Counted from the stretch's first letter, positions 9,283-19,239 are shown. The stretch is DNA of 64,000 bases from JANMJD01 sp963847945 (GCA_963847945.1 CAWKBX010000009.1:1-64000); one strand, 5' to 3'. Notes: generated by a model from the sequence alone, not told the origin. Numbers and translations are program-made.

Positions 9283-10197
9283 ATGATCGAGATCCCGACC
9301 GGCCGGCGCGTCTACGGCATCCAGCTGCCCATTCAGGCCCAAAGCAACTATTTCGTCGCCGAGTGGGAGCGGACCTCGGGTCCTGATGAAATGGCCCGCA
9401 TCGCCCAGGCCGCCGACGAGCACGGGTTCCACTACGTCGGGGTGTGCGACCACATCGCTATTCCCGAGTCGATGGCAGGCGGTATGGGCACCCACTGGGC
9501 CGACTGCCTGACCACCCTCGGCTGGCTCGCGGGGGTGACGAGCCGGGTGCATCTGCTCTCGCACGTCTACGTGTTGGCCTACCGCCACCCGCTGACCGCC
9601 GCCAAGGGGTTCGCCACCCTCGACCACCTCTCCAAGGGCCGGGCGATCGCTGGGATCGGAGCCGGTCACGTGCAGGCCGAGTTCGAGCACTTGGGCGTCG
9701 ACTTCACCACCCGCGGCCGGGCCACCGACGAGGCGCTCCCAGTCTTCGCCGCGGCGCTGGAGCAGGAGTTCAACGACGGCTTCGGCGTACGCCCCCGGCC
9801 GGTGCAATCGCCGCGCCCGCCGATCTGGATCGGCGGCTCATCGCCCGCGGCGATCCGCCGAGCCGGGCGATTCGGCGACGGCTGGCTACCCCAAGGCCCG
9901 TCGAACGCAGCACTGATCGCCTCGCTCAACGACGCCCGGGCCGCCGCCGGGCGGATGGAGCGACCAATGATGATCGGCCACATCACCCCGTTCCTCTACG
10001 TCGGTACCCCGTCGTGGGATGTCGGCGAAGGCGTCATCTCGGGAGGGGCCAAAGCGATCGCCGAACAGATCCTCAGCGGGACTGCAGAAGGCGTCAACCA
10101 ACTCCAAGTCCGCTTCAAGGCCCGCTCCTGCGACGAACTCGTCGACCAACTCGCCGCGTTCGGCACCTCCGTCGCCCCCCTCATCACGACGATCTGA
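9283..10197 (+). CDS. Luciferase-like (LLM class, probably F420-dependent) oxidoreductase
   Basis: Intact 304-residue TIM-barrel oxidoreductase. Family elements are GFHYVGVCDHIAIPE, TSRVHLLSHVYVLAYRHPLTAAKGFATLD, SKGRAIAGIGAGHVQAEFEHLG, and PPIWIGGSSPAAIRRAGRFGDGW. These match the F420-dependent TIGR03619-type group by pattern. ATG 9283 was chosen because the upstream in-frame extension to 9160 has no conserved features. It is divergent from the Usp-like gene, and its start region is about 130 bp from that gene's start. Substrate unknown. Confidence 0.88.
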   Translation: MIEIPTGRRVYGIQLPIQAQSNYFVAEWERTSGPDEMARIAQAADEHGFHYVGVCDHIAIPESMAGGMGTHWADCLTTLGWLAGVTSRVHLLSHVYVLAYRHPLTAAKGFATLDHLSKGRAIAGIGAGHVQAEFEHLGVDFTTRGRATDEALPVFAAALEQEFNDGFGVRPRPVQSPRPPIWIGGSSPAAIRRAGRFGDGWLPQGPSNAALIASLNDARAAAGRMERPMMIGHITPFLYVGTPSWDVGEGVISGGAKAIAEQILSGTAEGVNQLQVRFKARSCDELVDQLAAFGTSVAPLITTI

Positions 10198-10231
10198 CGT
10201 CCTCCGCAAACAGCGATCAGATATGCCCAAA

Positions 10232-10270
10232 TAGTCGACTCTTCGTTAAGTGTGTTACGAGTAGACTACT
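10232..10270. promoter_or_regulatory. Two short related palindromes and a probable -10 box before the DUF234 ATPase
   Basis: AGTCGACT (10232-10239) and AGTAGACTACT (10260-10270) are palindromes that share AGTnGACTnCT and are followed by CTT in both cases. TAGACT at 10262-10267 sits six bases before the ATG at 10274, the position of a -10 box for a leaderless transcript. The pair looks like an operator overlapping the promoter, possibly for autoregulation. Binding factor unknown. Confidence 0.4.
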
Positions 10271-10273
10271 CTT

Positions 10274-11740
10274 ATGGGAGTAGGAGCACCGTATGAATGG
10301 GCGTCCGTCAACCGTTTCGTGAACCGAACAGCCGAGTTGAAGGTACTCGATGACTGGTTCGATGATCCCCACGCCTTGCCGCTCGCGATGTTCGGGCGTC
10401 GACGCGTCGGCAAATCCTGGCTACTGCGTCGCTTCGCCCACGGTCGACCCGCCGTCGTACTCGTCGGGGAACGGCTGACGGCGGGGATGCAGTTCGACCG
10501 CTTCGCCCGCCAGCTCGCTCCCCTACTCGGAGTAACCCCCCGATTTGATGACCTGGCAGAACTCATCACCGTTCTGCTGCGCCTCGGACGCAATGAGCCC
10601 ATCACGGTGGTCATCGACGAGTTTCCGTACCTGCTGCCCACGACCCACGCCGAAGCTGATCGAACCCTGAGCCGAATCCAGGCCGTCTTCGAGGAGGAGC
10701 TCGCCGGCACATCAACCAAGCTGATCCTGTCGGGCTCGGTAGTCAGCCAAATGGCTGGGCTGTTCGCCGAGCACGGCCCGCTTCACGGCCGACTGCGCGG
10801 GTTCGAACTCACTCCGTTGGCCTTTGACGCCGCCGAGCCGTTCCTCGACGGACTGTCACCGGACGAGCGAATGGAGCGGTACGCGATCTGCGGTGGCATC
10901 CCGCGCTACCTCGATCTGCTCGGCCGAGGCCCGCTCGGAGCCGCGCTTGTCAGCGGAGCACTTGGGCCGAACACACCGTTGTGGAACGAAGGGCGATCCG
11001 TCGTCGAACAGGAACTCCGCCAGCCCGGCGCCTACTTCGGCATCCTCCAGATGCTCAGCACCGGAGACAAGGAAATGAACGAACTCGCCCAATCGTTGCG
11101 CACCGAGGCCAACGTCGTGTCCAAATATCTCTCGACACTGGTGTCAATGCGCCTCGTCACCAGACGGCTTCCCATCGGCGCAGCGGCCGGTTCTCGCCAG
11201 GGCAACTGGCATCTGGTCGATCCATTTCTGCAGTTCTGGTTCCGGTTCGTCTTTCCTCACCAGGCCGACCTCGAGGCCGGCCTGCCCGGAGCCCACCTCT
11301 TCGAGGAGGAAATCAAGCCTGCTCTGTCGGATCACGTCGCTTGGCACTTCGAGGAGTGGGCCCGGTCAACGGTTCGAAGAGACGGCCTTGCGACGATGGT
11401 CGGCGCGTGGTGGGGGCCGGCGATGCACGATCTGAGGCGTCGAGGAGCGCGTTCCTCCGAAGAGATCGACGTCGTCGGGATGACTCGCGGCACGGTCACC
11501 GTCGTCGGCGAAGCGAAGTGGACGAGGAAGCCCATGAGGGCTGCCGTGCTCGACGACCTTCTTGAATTCAAGATGCCCGCCCTTCAGCAAGCAGGTCTAC
11601 CGGTGGCTTCCGATCGCCGGATTCGTTTGTTCTCCCGTTCGGGCTATGAGCGCCGCCTGATCGAGCGCGCGACGACCGACCCCACGATTGAACTGGTCGA
11701 CGTCGCGGCACTGGTCGGCACCTCGGCCACCGCGACATAG
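10274..11740 (+). CDS. AAA-type ATPase with DUF234 nuclease-like C-terminal domain
   Basis: An intact 488-residue ATP-binding protein of the archaeal-type ATPase/DUF234 class. Walker A is GRRRVGKS (residues 41-48) and Walker B is VVIDEF (about 113-118). A winged-helix-like section (NELAQSLRTEANVVSKYLSTL) follows, and the C-terminal domain carries EEIDVVG near residue 399 and GEAKW near 411-415, the spacing of a PD-(D/E)xK nuclease core. Base composition just upstream is AT-richer than its surroundings. Such genes are common in mobile or defence-like settings and archaea; cellular role is not established. No separate Shine-Dalgarno is seen, which fits the leaderless reading. Confidence 0.8.
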   Translation: MGVGAPYEWASVNRFVNRTAELKVLDDWFDDPHALPLAMFGRRRVGKSWLLRRFAHGRPAVVLVGERLTAGMQFDRFARQLAPLLGVTPRFDDLAELITVLLRLGRNEPITVVIDEFPYLLPTTHAEADRTLSRIQAVFEEELAGTSTKLILSGSVVSQMAGLFAEHGPLHGRLRGFELTPLAFDAAEPFLDGLSPDERMERYAICGGIPRYLDLLGRGPLGAALVSGALGPNTPLWNEGRSVVEQELRQPGAYFGILQMLSTGDKEMNELAQSLRTEANVVSKYLSTLVSMRLVTRRLPIGAAAGSRQGNWHLVDPFLQFWFRFVFPHQADLEAGLPGAHLFEEEIKPALSDHVAWHFEEWARSTVRRDGLATMVGAWWGPAMHDLRRRGARSSEEIDVVGMTRGTVTVVGEAKWTRKPMRAAVLDDLLEFKMPALQQAGLPVASDRRIRLFSRSGYERRLIERATTDPTIELVDVAALVGTSATAT

Positions 11741-11892
11741 TCGGAGGTTCTCGGCGGCCGCGATCCCGGCCGCGATTCCGGCCGGATACAGCTCGACAAA
11801 GCGTCACGAACGCGGTCCCGACGACAATCCGGACGAGGCGGTCGATCACACCGGGCCCCGCGAACTGATCGTCGATCTGATCGAATGTCACG

Positions 11893-13453
11893 ATGACGCG
11901 GACCTACAACCTGGCGGACCTGTTCGAGATCGTGGTCGATGCCGCACCGGATCGGCTGGCGTTGATCACGGGTGAGGTCACCTACACGTATGTGCAGCTC
12001 GATGAGCGGGCAACGCGGCTGGCCAACCATCTGTTGTCGCTGGGGATCGCTCAGGGCGACCATGTCGGCATCCACGCGCCGAACTGCGCCGAGTGGGTCG
12101 AGGCGTTTTATGCCTGCTGCAAAATCAGCGCGGTACCGATCAACGTCAACTTCCGGTATGTCGAGGCCGAACTCGCGTACCTCTACAGCAACTCGACTTG
12201 CGTGCTGACAATCGTCACCCCCGAGTTCGCCGACGTGGTCAGCGCCGCGGCCCCGGGTCTGCGTCAACTCGTGCTCGACGACGGCTACGAGGCCGTGCTC
12301 GCCGCGGCATCCGCCGAGCGACCGAACACGGGGCGCAGCAGCGACGACCTCTATGTGCTGTACACCGGCGGAACCACGGGAATGCCCAAGGGGGTCATGT
12401 GGCGCCACGAGGACATCTTCTTCGCCGCGATGAACTCGTCGCGGGGCAACCGCCCGCTGGTGCAACCCGAGGATCTCGGCCCCGAGATCGCCGCGCTACC
12501 AGCCCAAATGAGGCTCCTTGCCCTCGGTCCGATGATGCACGGCGGCGGGCAGTGGGTGATGGGCAACGCGTCTGATGGCCGGCAACGTGTTCGTGTTGTG
12601 GACCGGGAAACGGTTCGACCCCCACGCGATCTGGGAGTTCGTCGCCGAGTCGGGTACCAACTCGGTCTCGACGATCGGTGATGCAATGGCCCGCCCGTTG
12701 GCCGAAGCCCTCCTCGAGGGTGGCCGCCGGCGACCCGACCTGTCGCACGTGTGGGCGATCGGTAATGGTGGCGCGCCGCTATCGGCCCGAGTCCGTGAAC
12801 AACTCCGCCAGGCGCTCCCGAACATCGCGATCATGGACAGCTTCGGCGCGTCGGAAACCGGGGCCAACGGCTCGAAACTCGACGGGGGCGAGGGTCTGGC
12901 GTCACCCAAGTTCCAGATGGGTGAGCACACCACGGTGCTGCGTGACGACGGCACCCAGGCCGAGGCCGGCGAGGTCGGCAAACTGGCCCGCAGCGGCCAC
13001 ATCCCGCTCGGTTACTACAACGATCCCGACAAGACTGCGGCGACCTTCCCAACCTACGCCGGCAAGCGGTGGGTGATCCCCGGTGACTTCGCCCGCATCG
13101 AGGCCGACGGGGCGATCACCCTCCTCGGGCGAGGTTCGGTGTCGATCAATACCGGCGGCGAGAAGGTGTTCCCCGAAGAGGTCGAGGCCGCCCTCAAGGC
13201 CCACCCGGCGGTCTTCGACGCCATCGTGGTCGGCATCACCGATGCACGCTGGGGCGAACGGGTGACCGCCATCGTGCAGCTCCGGCCCGAAGTCCCCGAA
13301 CCGACGGACGCGGAATTGGGCAGCCACTGCCGCACCTTGATCGCCGACTACAAGATCCCCAAGCGGGTGCTGCGCGTCCCCGAGGTGCAGCGCACCCCGG
13401 TCGGCAAGGCCGACTACCAGTGGGCCAAAGTCACCGCGTGGATGCTCAGCTGA
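11893..13453 (+). CDS. Acyl-CoA synthetase (AMP-binding enzyme), one frameshift
   Basis: Activates a carboxylic acid with ATP and CoA. The ATP loop YTGGTTGMPKG is near residue 156. The A5-type segment SFGASETGANG follows the break, then the hinge GDFARIEADGAITLLGRGS, and PVGKADYQW with the catalytic Lys near the end. The frame changes near 12568, where removing one T (GCGTCTG to GCGCTG) joins GNA to LMAGN. The rejoined length of about 520 residues is normal. ATG 11893. The protein resembles the FadD-like group that handles medium or long chains or cyclic acids. It stands alone, convergent with the MFS gene. Confidence 0.85.
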
Positions 13454-13461
13454 GGCGGCGA

Positions 13462-13506
13462 TTTCATGTTCTCGTGCGCCACCTCGCCGCTCACGAGAAC
13501 ATGAAA
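13462..13506. terminator. Perfect 15-bp inverted repeat between convergent genes
   Basis: TTTCATGTTCTCGTG (13462-13476) and CACGAGAACATGAAA (13492-13506) are exact complements with a 15-base spacer. The hairpin begins 9 bases past the acyl-CoA synthetase stop and lies before the end of the oppositely oriented MFS gene, so it can end transcripts from both sides. The outer A/T tract gives a short U-run in either direction. Confidence 0.6.
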
Positions 13507-13544
13507 ACAGACTGGACCCGGCCCGGCTCGCACCCCGGCAGCGG

Positions 13545-14850
13545 TCACCCGACCCCGACCCGAACCGGTTCGGCGATCGGCCGTGGTGCGGGCGAAGGGC
13601 GGCGGATGCGCATCGAACCGAAGGCAGCCAGGGCGCAGCAGGCACCGGCGATGAAGAACGCCGGTCGGTAGGAACCGGTCGTGTCGCGCAGAAAGCCGGC
13701 GAGCCAGGCCATCACGGCCGCGCCGAGCTGGTGGCCGGCGTAGACCCAGCCGTAGGCGACGGTCCCTCGTTCGGCCCCGCACACGTCGGTACACAGCCGC
13801 ACCGTCGGCGGCACCGTTGCGACCCAATCGAGGCCGTAGAAGATCATGAACACCCACAGCGGGAACCCGCCGGACCCGAGCGCAGCGTCGAGGAACACCA
13901 GCGCGATGCCGCGGGTGCCGTAGTAGACGGCCAGCAGAATCCGAGGGTCCATCCGGTCCGACAACCAACCCGACAGGACCGTGCCGGCGATGTCGAACAG
14001 ACCGACCAACGACAACAGACCCGCGGCGGTCGCCCGATGAATCGCGTGGTCACCGGCCGCGGGGATGAAGTGCGTGGCGATCAACCCGTTCGTCGACACC
14101 CCGCAGACGAGAAAACCGCCGAAGAGCAGCCAGAACCCGCCAAGGCGCGACACATCGCGCAACCCGGCGAACGCCACCCGAATCGGGTTCTCGAGTCGTC
14201 CGCGCCGTGACGTGTCCCGGTGGCGCCCCATATGCAGTGAGGCCCACGTCCTCCGGACGATCGCGTAGCACGATCGCCGCCAGCGGAATCGCGGCGAGGG
14301 CGGCCAGCGACGTCGTGTACGTCACCCAGCGCCAGCCGTGATCATCGCCGACGCGGGTGAGCACCTGCAGGAACACGATCTGTCCGCTGGCCGTTCCGGC
14401 GGTCAGCATGCCCGTCACCAGACCTCGCCGGGAGACGAACCAGCGGTTGGCGACCGATGCGGCCAACACCGTCGCCATGCACCCCGAACCAAGGCCGACG
14501 AACACCCCGTAGAACAACAACAACTGCCAGCGTTCGGTCATCTGCGATGACAAACCGAGGCCCAAGGCGATCATCGCCAACGCCACGCTGATCACCCGGC
14601 GCAGGCCGAATCTCGCCATCAACGCCGCCGCGAATGGCCCCATGAAACCGAAGAGCAACACGTTCACCGAGACCGCCAGGCCGATGTCGGCGCGGCTCCA
14701 CTGGAACTCCGCGTGGAGCGGATCGATCAGCACACCGGGTACTGCCCGCATGCCCGCCGCGGCAAGAAGAATCACAAAGGTGGCCGCGAAGATCACCCAC
14801 GAGTAGTGAACCCGCCACCCGGCGATCCGGGAGCGATCGATTGGCGGCAT
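13545..14850 (-). CDS. Major facilitator superfamily transporter, one frameshift
   Basis: Twelve-helix secondary transporter. The N-terminal half reads WVIFAATFVILLAAAGMRAV, then GFMGPFAAALMARFGLRRVI with the loop 2-3 pattern, and ends YGAPPG. The C-terminal half continues in another frame from about 14235 with GGFWLLFGGFLVCGVSTNGL and LSGWLSDRMDPR, and ends at 13545. Pattern resembles the oxalate/formate or monocarboxylate (MCT-like) MFS groups. ATG 14850 (MPPIDRSR) is preferred over an extension to 14895. It is divergent from the patatin-like gene at 14979. Substrate unknown. Confidence 0.82.
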
Positions 14851-14978
14851 CAACCTCGATTCTACGACGGGCCCATGCCACCATGCCCGCAACAATGCCC
14901 GCCACGAAACTGCGATGATGTCGGCGTGGGGACATCGGTGCAGACACTTTTCACCAACCGTTCGGACGCGGAGCGCGG

Positions 14979-17900
14979 ATGTTGCGCACCCTGCGGGGGT
15001 CGCAGCGGCACTGGTGGTTCGCCATCGGGTTCGCCGCGGCCGTCACGTTGCACACCGCGCGCACCACGCTCGACGAGGCCCTCGGCGCGTTACATCCCGC
15101 CAACGAGCTTCCCTACGGCACCAACCGACTCCATGACGGCCCGCGGGCCGCCGCCCAGGCCCTTGCGTCATGGGACCGTGGCTCGGCCCAGTTCGCCCCG
15201 TTTCTGCGCGGCACGGTCGACGGCCGCACGCTGGCCCAACTGCACACCCTCGCCGAGATCGGCTACACCGTCGTCATCAGCGGGTTGCTCCTCACGCTCG
15301 TCGCATGGGTGTTCGACCGGTTGAGCCGCGACGCCGACGAGGTCGGCCATCTCCGGCGAGGCATTCTGCGGTGGGCGGGGTATCTCGTGCCCGTCTATCT
15401 GGCACTCGGGTTGCTTGATCAGTTCCTCGACTGGATCCTGTTGCGAGCCGTCCCGATCGGCGATCCGCCTCGACTCTCAGGCACGGCCAAGTTCGCTGCC
15501 TGGGTGTTGCAGTTCAGTTCGCTGACCCGCCGGCTGAGTCTGCTGGCGATCATGGTCCCGTTGGCCGTCGGGCTACTGGCGATTGCTCGAAACGCCCGTC
15601 GACGCGCCGGGCCCGGTGGCGGATTCCTCGCCAGTATTTCGCAATACCGGGTGCTGATCGCCGTGATCGCGCTCTACGCAGTCATTTTCAATGTCGGCCC
15701 CCCGGGCGAACAGGCGGCCGACGCCATCCGCCTATGGAGCCATTCCCTCCGCCTGATCGTGGTCGCCGTGCTCGCCGTCTTCTGGTTGTCGGCGACAGTA
15801 TTCGTCATCGCCCGACGGGTCGGAAGGGCCGCCGATCCACCCGGGCGACCAGTGTCGGAATGGCGGCTGACCAGACGACTCGCCGGGGCCGGAGCTGGGT
15901 TGACCGTCATCGGATTCGGCGTGGAACGCATCCGCCACTGGGGTGGGGGAATCGGCATGCTCGGCCTCATCGCCCTCGTGGTCGCTGGTCTCAACGCCCT
16001 GTTGCTGATGGTCGTGCCCCCCGAGATCGCCGCGGACTCGACCGCAGCACCATCGTCGGATCCTGCGGCCGCGGCCCGGCCAGAGATCACATCCGAGATT
16101 CCGATCACCGTGACCGAGCCACCTACCGAGCCGGCCGCTGGGCCGAACGCTGGGCCCGTGGTCCTGCCGCCGACCGAGCCCTCGCCGTTCCTGCCCTCGC
16201 TCCTCGGCTTTCTGCCGTACATCGTGTTGGGGCGGACGATTCTTCGCGCCGCCATCCCCGAAGCGATCAGCCCGGGCGGATCTGTGCTCTTGGCCCCGAT
16301 CTGCCTGGTCGTCGTGACCATTGGTTGCGTGCTGTACGTCATGTCCCGCCGACCTACCTTCTTCGGGGTTGGCTCCGACCTGAGCCGGTTCAACACGGCG
16401 TTCCGAACGTGGCTGATCGGCTCGGCCGCGCTGCTGGCCGTGATCATCGTGTGGACGTGGTTCCATCCGTGGACGATCGGGCGGCTACTCGGTGTCCACG
16501 GCCTGCTGCCTGCCTTCCTCACCGGGCTGACCGTGGCCATTGGCGGGCTCTCGTATGTCACCGAGCGGTGGCCGGTGCCCGGTGCACTGCGGCTGCTCGG
16601 GATTCAGCGCATCCCCATCGTGACGACCATTCTTTTGTGGGGTGGCGCTTCGTCCCTACTCAGCAGTGATTTTCATGAGATCCGCACGATCGAGAGCCCG
16701 ACACCCGCCGGGGAGCGAGCGTTCACCGCCACCGGAGCGTTCACGGAGTGGACGCGAGCGGCGGGCCTCGGGCTGGAGGCCCCGGCTGGTACGGCCGGGC
16801 AGGCTCCCATCGTCGCTGGTCGCAAACCGGCCGTCCCGATGGTGTTCGTCGCCGCCGCTGGAGGTGGCATCCGGGCCGCCAGCTTCACCTCGTTGGCCCT
16901 CGATTGCCTACTTGCCCGCATCGATATCAAGGTCTGTGACGGTTCGACTCTCCCCAACAACTGGGCGAACGTTTTCGCCCTCAGCGGGGCGTCCGGGGGG
17001 AGCGTGGGCATCGCATCGACTACGGCCCAGCTCCAATCGACGGGGCAAGCCGAGGGGTGGGTCGCCCGTCAACTCGGCGGGGATCTGCTGTCGCCGTCTC
17101 TCGCCTGGCAGCTTTTCGTCGAAGCCCCGAACGCCTTCCTACACCTCTCCCCCGACATGGACCGTGCCGAAGTCATCGAGCGTTCGTGGGAGCGGCGCTG
17201 GGCCGACGACGTCACCACCGATCCGGCAACCGGCGCTCCGACAACGAACCCGGCAGTCGCTGGTGTCCTGGGTGCAACCCAGCAGTGGACCGGACCGTTG
17301 CTGATGCTCAACGGCACAAATCTGCGCGACTCGTGCCGCGTCAACCTCTCCCGCCTCGACGGTTCCGACCCCGCCGTCGACTCGGCTCAGCTGACGGATG
17401 CCGAGCTCGATTGCCGGCGCCAACGCCTCGATGACACGCCGCTCGTCCGCACCGCGCTGGCCGTCAACCGCGACCTTGGCGACTACCTCTGCGCGACCGA
17501 AGACGTACGCTTGTCGACCGCCGCGTTCCTGTCGGCCCGCTTCCCGTTCGTCTCACCCACCGGTGACCTTCGCAGCGCACCTGACCGCGGCCAGACCTGC
17601 CCACGAACCGATCTTCCACCGCTGGCAATCGCCGACGGAGGATATCGCGACAACACCGGTGCGAGTGCGTTACTGGAAACCTGGTCGGAGGTCGCCCCGC
17701 TGGTCGCCCAACACAACAAGACGATGCCCACATGCATCGTCCCGGTGTTCATCGAAATTGACAACGGCTACCGCAACCGCAACGCGACCGCGGCCCCGGG
17801 GCGGCTCGGCCAACTGCTCGCCCCCCTCACCGGCGCGACCGCCGTGTTCGGTAGCCGTGACGCCGGGTGGATCGAGCAGGTCGCCAACCAGTTCTCCCGC

Positions 17901-18134
17901 GACCTCGGCCCCGGTGTACAGGTCGTCGACTCGACCGGCGCGGCGGTCACCGACCGGTTCACCCGGCTCTCACTGTTTGCCCATCCGGGTGTGCAAGCAC
18001 CCCTCGGCTGGTCGCTGTCACGCGAGGCCGTCGACGACATCGCCGGGCAACTCGCCGTACCCGAGAACGCCGCGGCGATCGCCGAAGTCGTCAAGTGGCT
18101 GACGCCCGACTCACTGAGCTGCGAGGTCAACTAA
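14979..18134 (+). CDS. Large polytopic membrane protein with C-terminal patatin-like lipase domain
   Basis: A 1051-residue intact protein. The first 580 residues contain about eleven hydrophobic segments, for example SLLAIMVPLAVGLLAIA and VLIAVIALYAVIFNVG, with a Pro/Glu-rich loop (about 355-400). The remainder has patatin features: the oxyanion loop AAAGGGIRAA near 621, the nucleophile motif GASGGS (GxSxG) near 669, and the Asp motif ADGGYRDN near 884, so the Ser-Asp dyad is intact. It is expected to be an acyl hydrolase tethered to the membrane, with the lipase part after the last helix (around residue 560). Substrate unknown. A Cys-rich, otherwise hydrophilic end may be extracytoplasmic. 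Confidence 0.8.
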   Translation: MLRTLRGSQRHWWFAIGFAAAVTLHTARTTLDEALGALHPANELPYGTNRLHDGPRAAAQALASWDRGSAQFAPFLRGTVDGRTLAQLHTLAEIGYTVVISGLLLTLVAWVFDRLSRDADEVGHLRRGILRWAGYLVPVYLALGLLDQFLDWILLRAVPIGDPPRLSGTAKFAAWVLQFSSLTRRLSLLAIMVPLAVGLLAIARNARRRAGPGGGFLASISQYRVLIAVIALYAVIFNVGPPGEQAADAIRLWSHSLRLIVVAVLAVFWLSATVFVIARRVGRAADPPGRPVSEWRLTRRLAGAGAGLTVIGFGVERIRHWGGGIGMLGLIALVVAGLNALLLMVVPPEIAADSTAAPSSDPAAAARPEITSEIPITVTEPPTEPAAGPNAGPVVLPPTEPSPFLPSLLGFLPYIVLGRTILRAAIPEAISPGGSVLLAPICLVVVTIGCVLYVMSRRPTFFGVGSDLSRFNTAFRTWLIGSAALLAVIIVWTWFHPWTIGRLLGVHGLLPAFLTGLTVAIGGLSYVTERWPVPGALRLLGIQRIPIVTTILLWGGASSLLSSDFHEIRTIESPTPAGERAFTATGAFTEWTRAAGLGLEAPAGTAGQAPIVAGRKPAVPMVFVAAAGGGIRAASFTSLALDCLLARIDIKVCDGSTLPNNWANVFALSGASGGSVGIASTTAQLQSTGQAEGWVARQLGGDLLSPSLAWQLFVEAPNAFLHLSPDMDRAEVIERSWERRWADDVTTDPATGAPTTNPAVAGVLGATQQWTGPLLMLNGTNLRDSCRVNLSRLDGSDPAVDSAQLTDAELDCRRQRLDDTPLVRTALAVNRDLGDYLCATEDVRLSTAAFLSARFPFVSPTGDLRSAPDRGQTCPRTDLPPLAIADGGYRDNTGASALLETWSEVAPLVAQHNKTMPTCIVPVFIEIDNGYRNRNATAAPGRLGQLLAPLTGATAVFGSRDAGWIEQVANQFSRDLGPGVQVVDSTGAAVTDRFTRLSLFAHPGVQAPLGWSLSREAVDDIAGQLAVPENAAAIAEVVKWLTPDSLSCEVN

Positions 18135-18159
18135 CGACGACTCGACACGTGAGCTGGAA

Positions 18160-19134
18160 TTACTTGAGGACGATGGCGTTCGGGGGTGAGGCGACACCGG
18201 CCGGCATGTTGAGCGGCGCCGAGGTGAACAAGCCCTCGTAGCAACCGTCGGTCACGCAGTCCGCGGCGAGCGGGTCGAGGTTCCACAGCTCGCCGAGCGG
18301 GAGCCCGAGCATCGGCAGCAGCAGGAAGTGGATGAACATCCGCTCACGGACGTTCTGCGGTTCATCGGCCGGCGGCGGTGGCCACACCTCGATCGCAGGG
18401 TTGTCCATCCCGATGGCGGCGATGTGCATGTTCCACAACACCTCGGCGGTCCGCTCGCTGCCACGCAAGCCAACCGCCGTCATCCGTGACCGGTCGCTGA
18501 TGTGTTCACGCACCTCGGTCGGTTGTTCGAGATACCACGAGATCCAGCCGGTGCGGATCAGCAGTACGTCGCCCTCACGCACCTCGGTGCCTTGGGCGGC
18601 GAGGCATTCGCCGATCTCCTCGGGTTCGATGATGTCGGACTCGCCGCAGTTCAGCGGCCGCCCGATCGACTCGCGCCACCGGCCGATGTCGGCGAGCACC
18701 GCCCGGCCCACCAGGCCACGCTGCGCCCAGTGGTGCATCCCGTGCTCCTCGTCGGGCACCCCGCCGTAGTGGCCGGTGCCCAACCCTTGTTCCAGCGCGT
18801 CGAGGTTGCGGATGTGGCGGAACCCATCCCACTGCGACGACGACTGGGTGTTCCACCCGTGGAGCACGTCGTCGTGGCCGCGTGACCGGGCATCGCCGGT
18901 GACCTCGTGGGTAAATCCCGACCGCCCGAACAACGGCGGCGTCGGCAGCGACGCGTCCCAGTTCATCGGGAATGCCGACCCCCGCTGCACGATCTGAGCG
19001 GCGGCCGCCGCCCGCTCGGCGGTGAGCAGATTCAGGCACCCGAAGTAGTCGGTCCCCTCCGGTCCCCACACGCCCCAACTGGCCCGATACCCGGCCCGCA
19101 GCGGCAACTCGTCATACCTTGGCAATTTCCCCAT
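18160..19134 (-). CDS. Cyclase/kynurenine-formamidase-like hydrolase
   Basis: A 324-residue member of the putative cyclase (COG1878) family. It carries SQWDGFRHI where classical members have HxGTHxDxPxH; the QWDG(x)xH form is typical of a known actinobacterial and proteobacterial subgroup that keeps Asp and the second His. Other elements are GLVGRAVLADI, REGDVLLIRTGW, and AIGMDNPAIEVWP. ATG 19134 is chosen; the frame continues to 19365 without conserved features and overlaps the divergent gene's promoter region. Likely metal-dependent hydrolysis of a cyclic amide or ester; the reaction is not known. The stop is 25 bp from the patatin-like gene's stop. Confidence 0.8.
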   Translation of the reverse strand: MGKLPRYDELPLRAGYRASWGVWGPEGTDYFGCLNLLTAERAAAAAQIVQRGSAFPMNWDASLPTPPLFGRSGFTHEVTGDARSRGHDDVLHGWNTQSSSQWDGFRHIRNLDALEQGLGTGHYGGVPDEEHGMHHWAQRGLVGRAVLADIGRWRESIGRPLNCGESDIIEPEEIGECLAAQGTEVREGDVLLIRTGWISWYLEQPTEVREHISDRSRMTAVGLRGSERTAEVLWNMHIAAIGMDNPAIEVWPPPPADEPQNVRERMFIHFLLLPMLGLPLGELWNLDPLAADCVTDGCYEGLFTSAPLNMPAGVASPPNAIVLK

Positions 19135-19165
19135 CGCCCGACCGTACTGCGTGCGGCCCGATACG

Positions 19166-19210
19166 TTCGGGTGCGCTGCGGAGCGCGGCGAGCTCCCCAG
19201 CGCACCCGAA
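19166..19210. promoter_or_regulatory. 45-bp near-perfect palindrome between divergent genes
   Basis: TTCGGGTGCGCTG (19166-19178) pairs with CAGCGCACCCGAA (19198-19210); inside, after one C/C mismatch, GGAGC pairs with GCTCC around a seven-base loop. The whole element is an 18-bp stem. It lies between the start codons of the cyclase (19134, minus) and the CoA-transferase (19240, plus), where an operator or a cruciform for shared control would be expected. As RNA it would make a very stable 5' leader hairpin on either transcript. Confidence 0.6.
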
Positions 19211-19239
19211 GCGCAGCGATAATCGGGCAACATGGCGGG

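Noticed and set aside
10274..11740. Part of a defence island
   Set aside because: Neighbours are ordinary metabolic genes; no restriction, toxin or recombinase genes nearby.
15674..16561. 295-codon minus-strand frame inside the patatin-like gene
   Set aside because: Overlaps an intact 1051-codon gene with clear motifs; no family match of its own.
18160..19134. Inactive cyclase because HxGTHxD is missing
   Set aside because: The QWDG form is a known subgroup pattern, so loss of function cannot be claimed.
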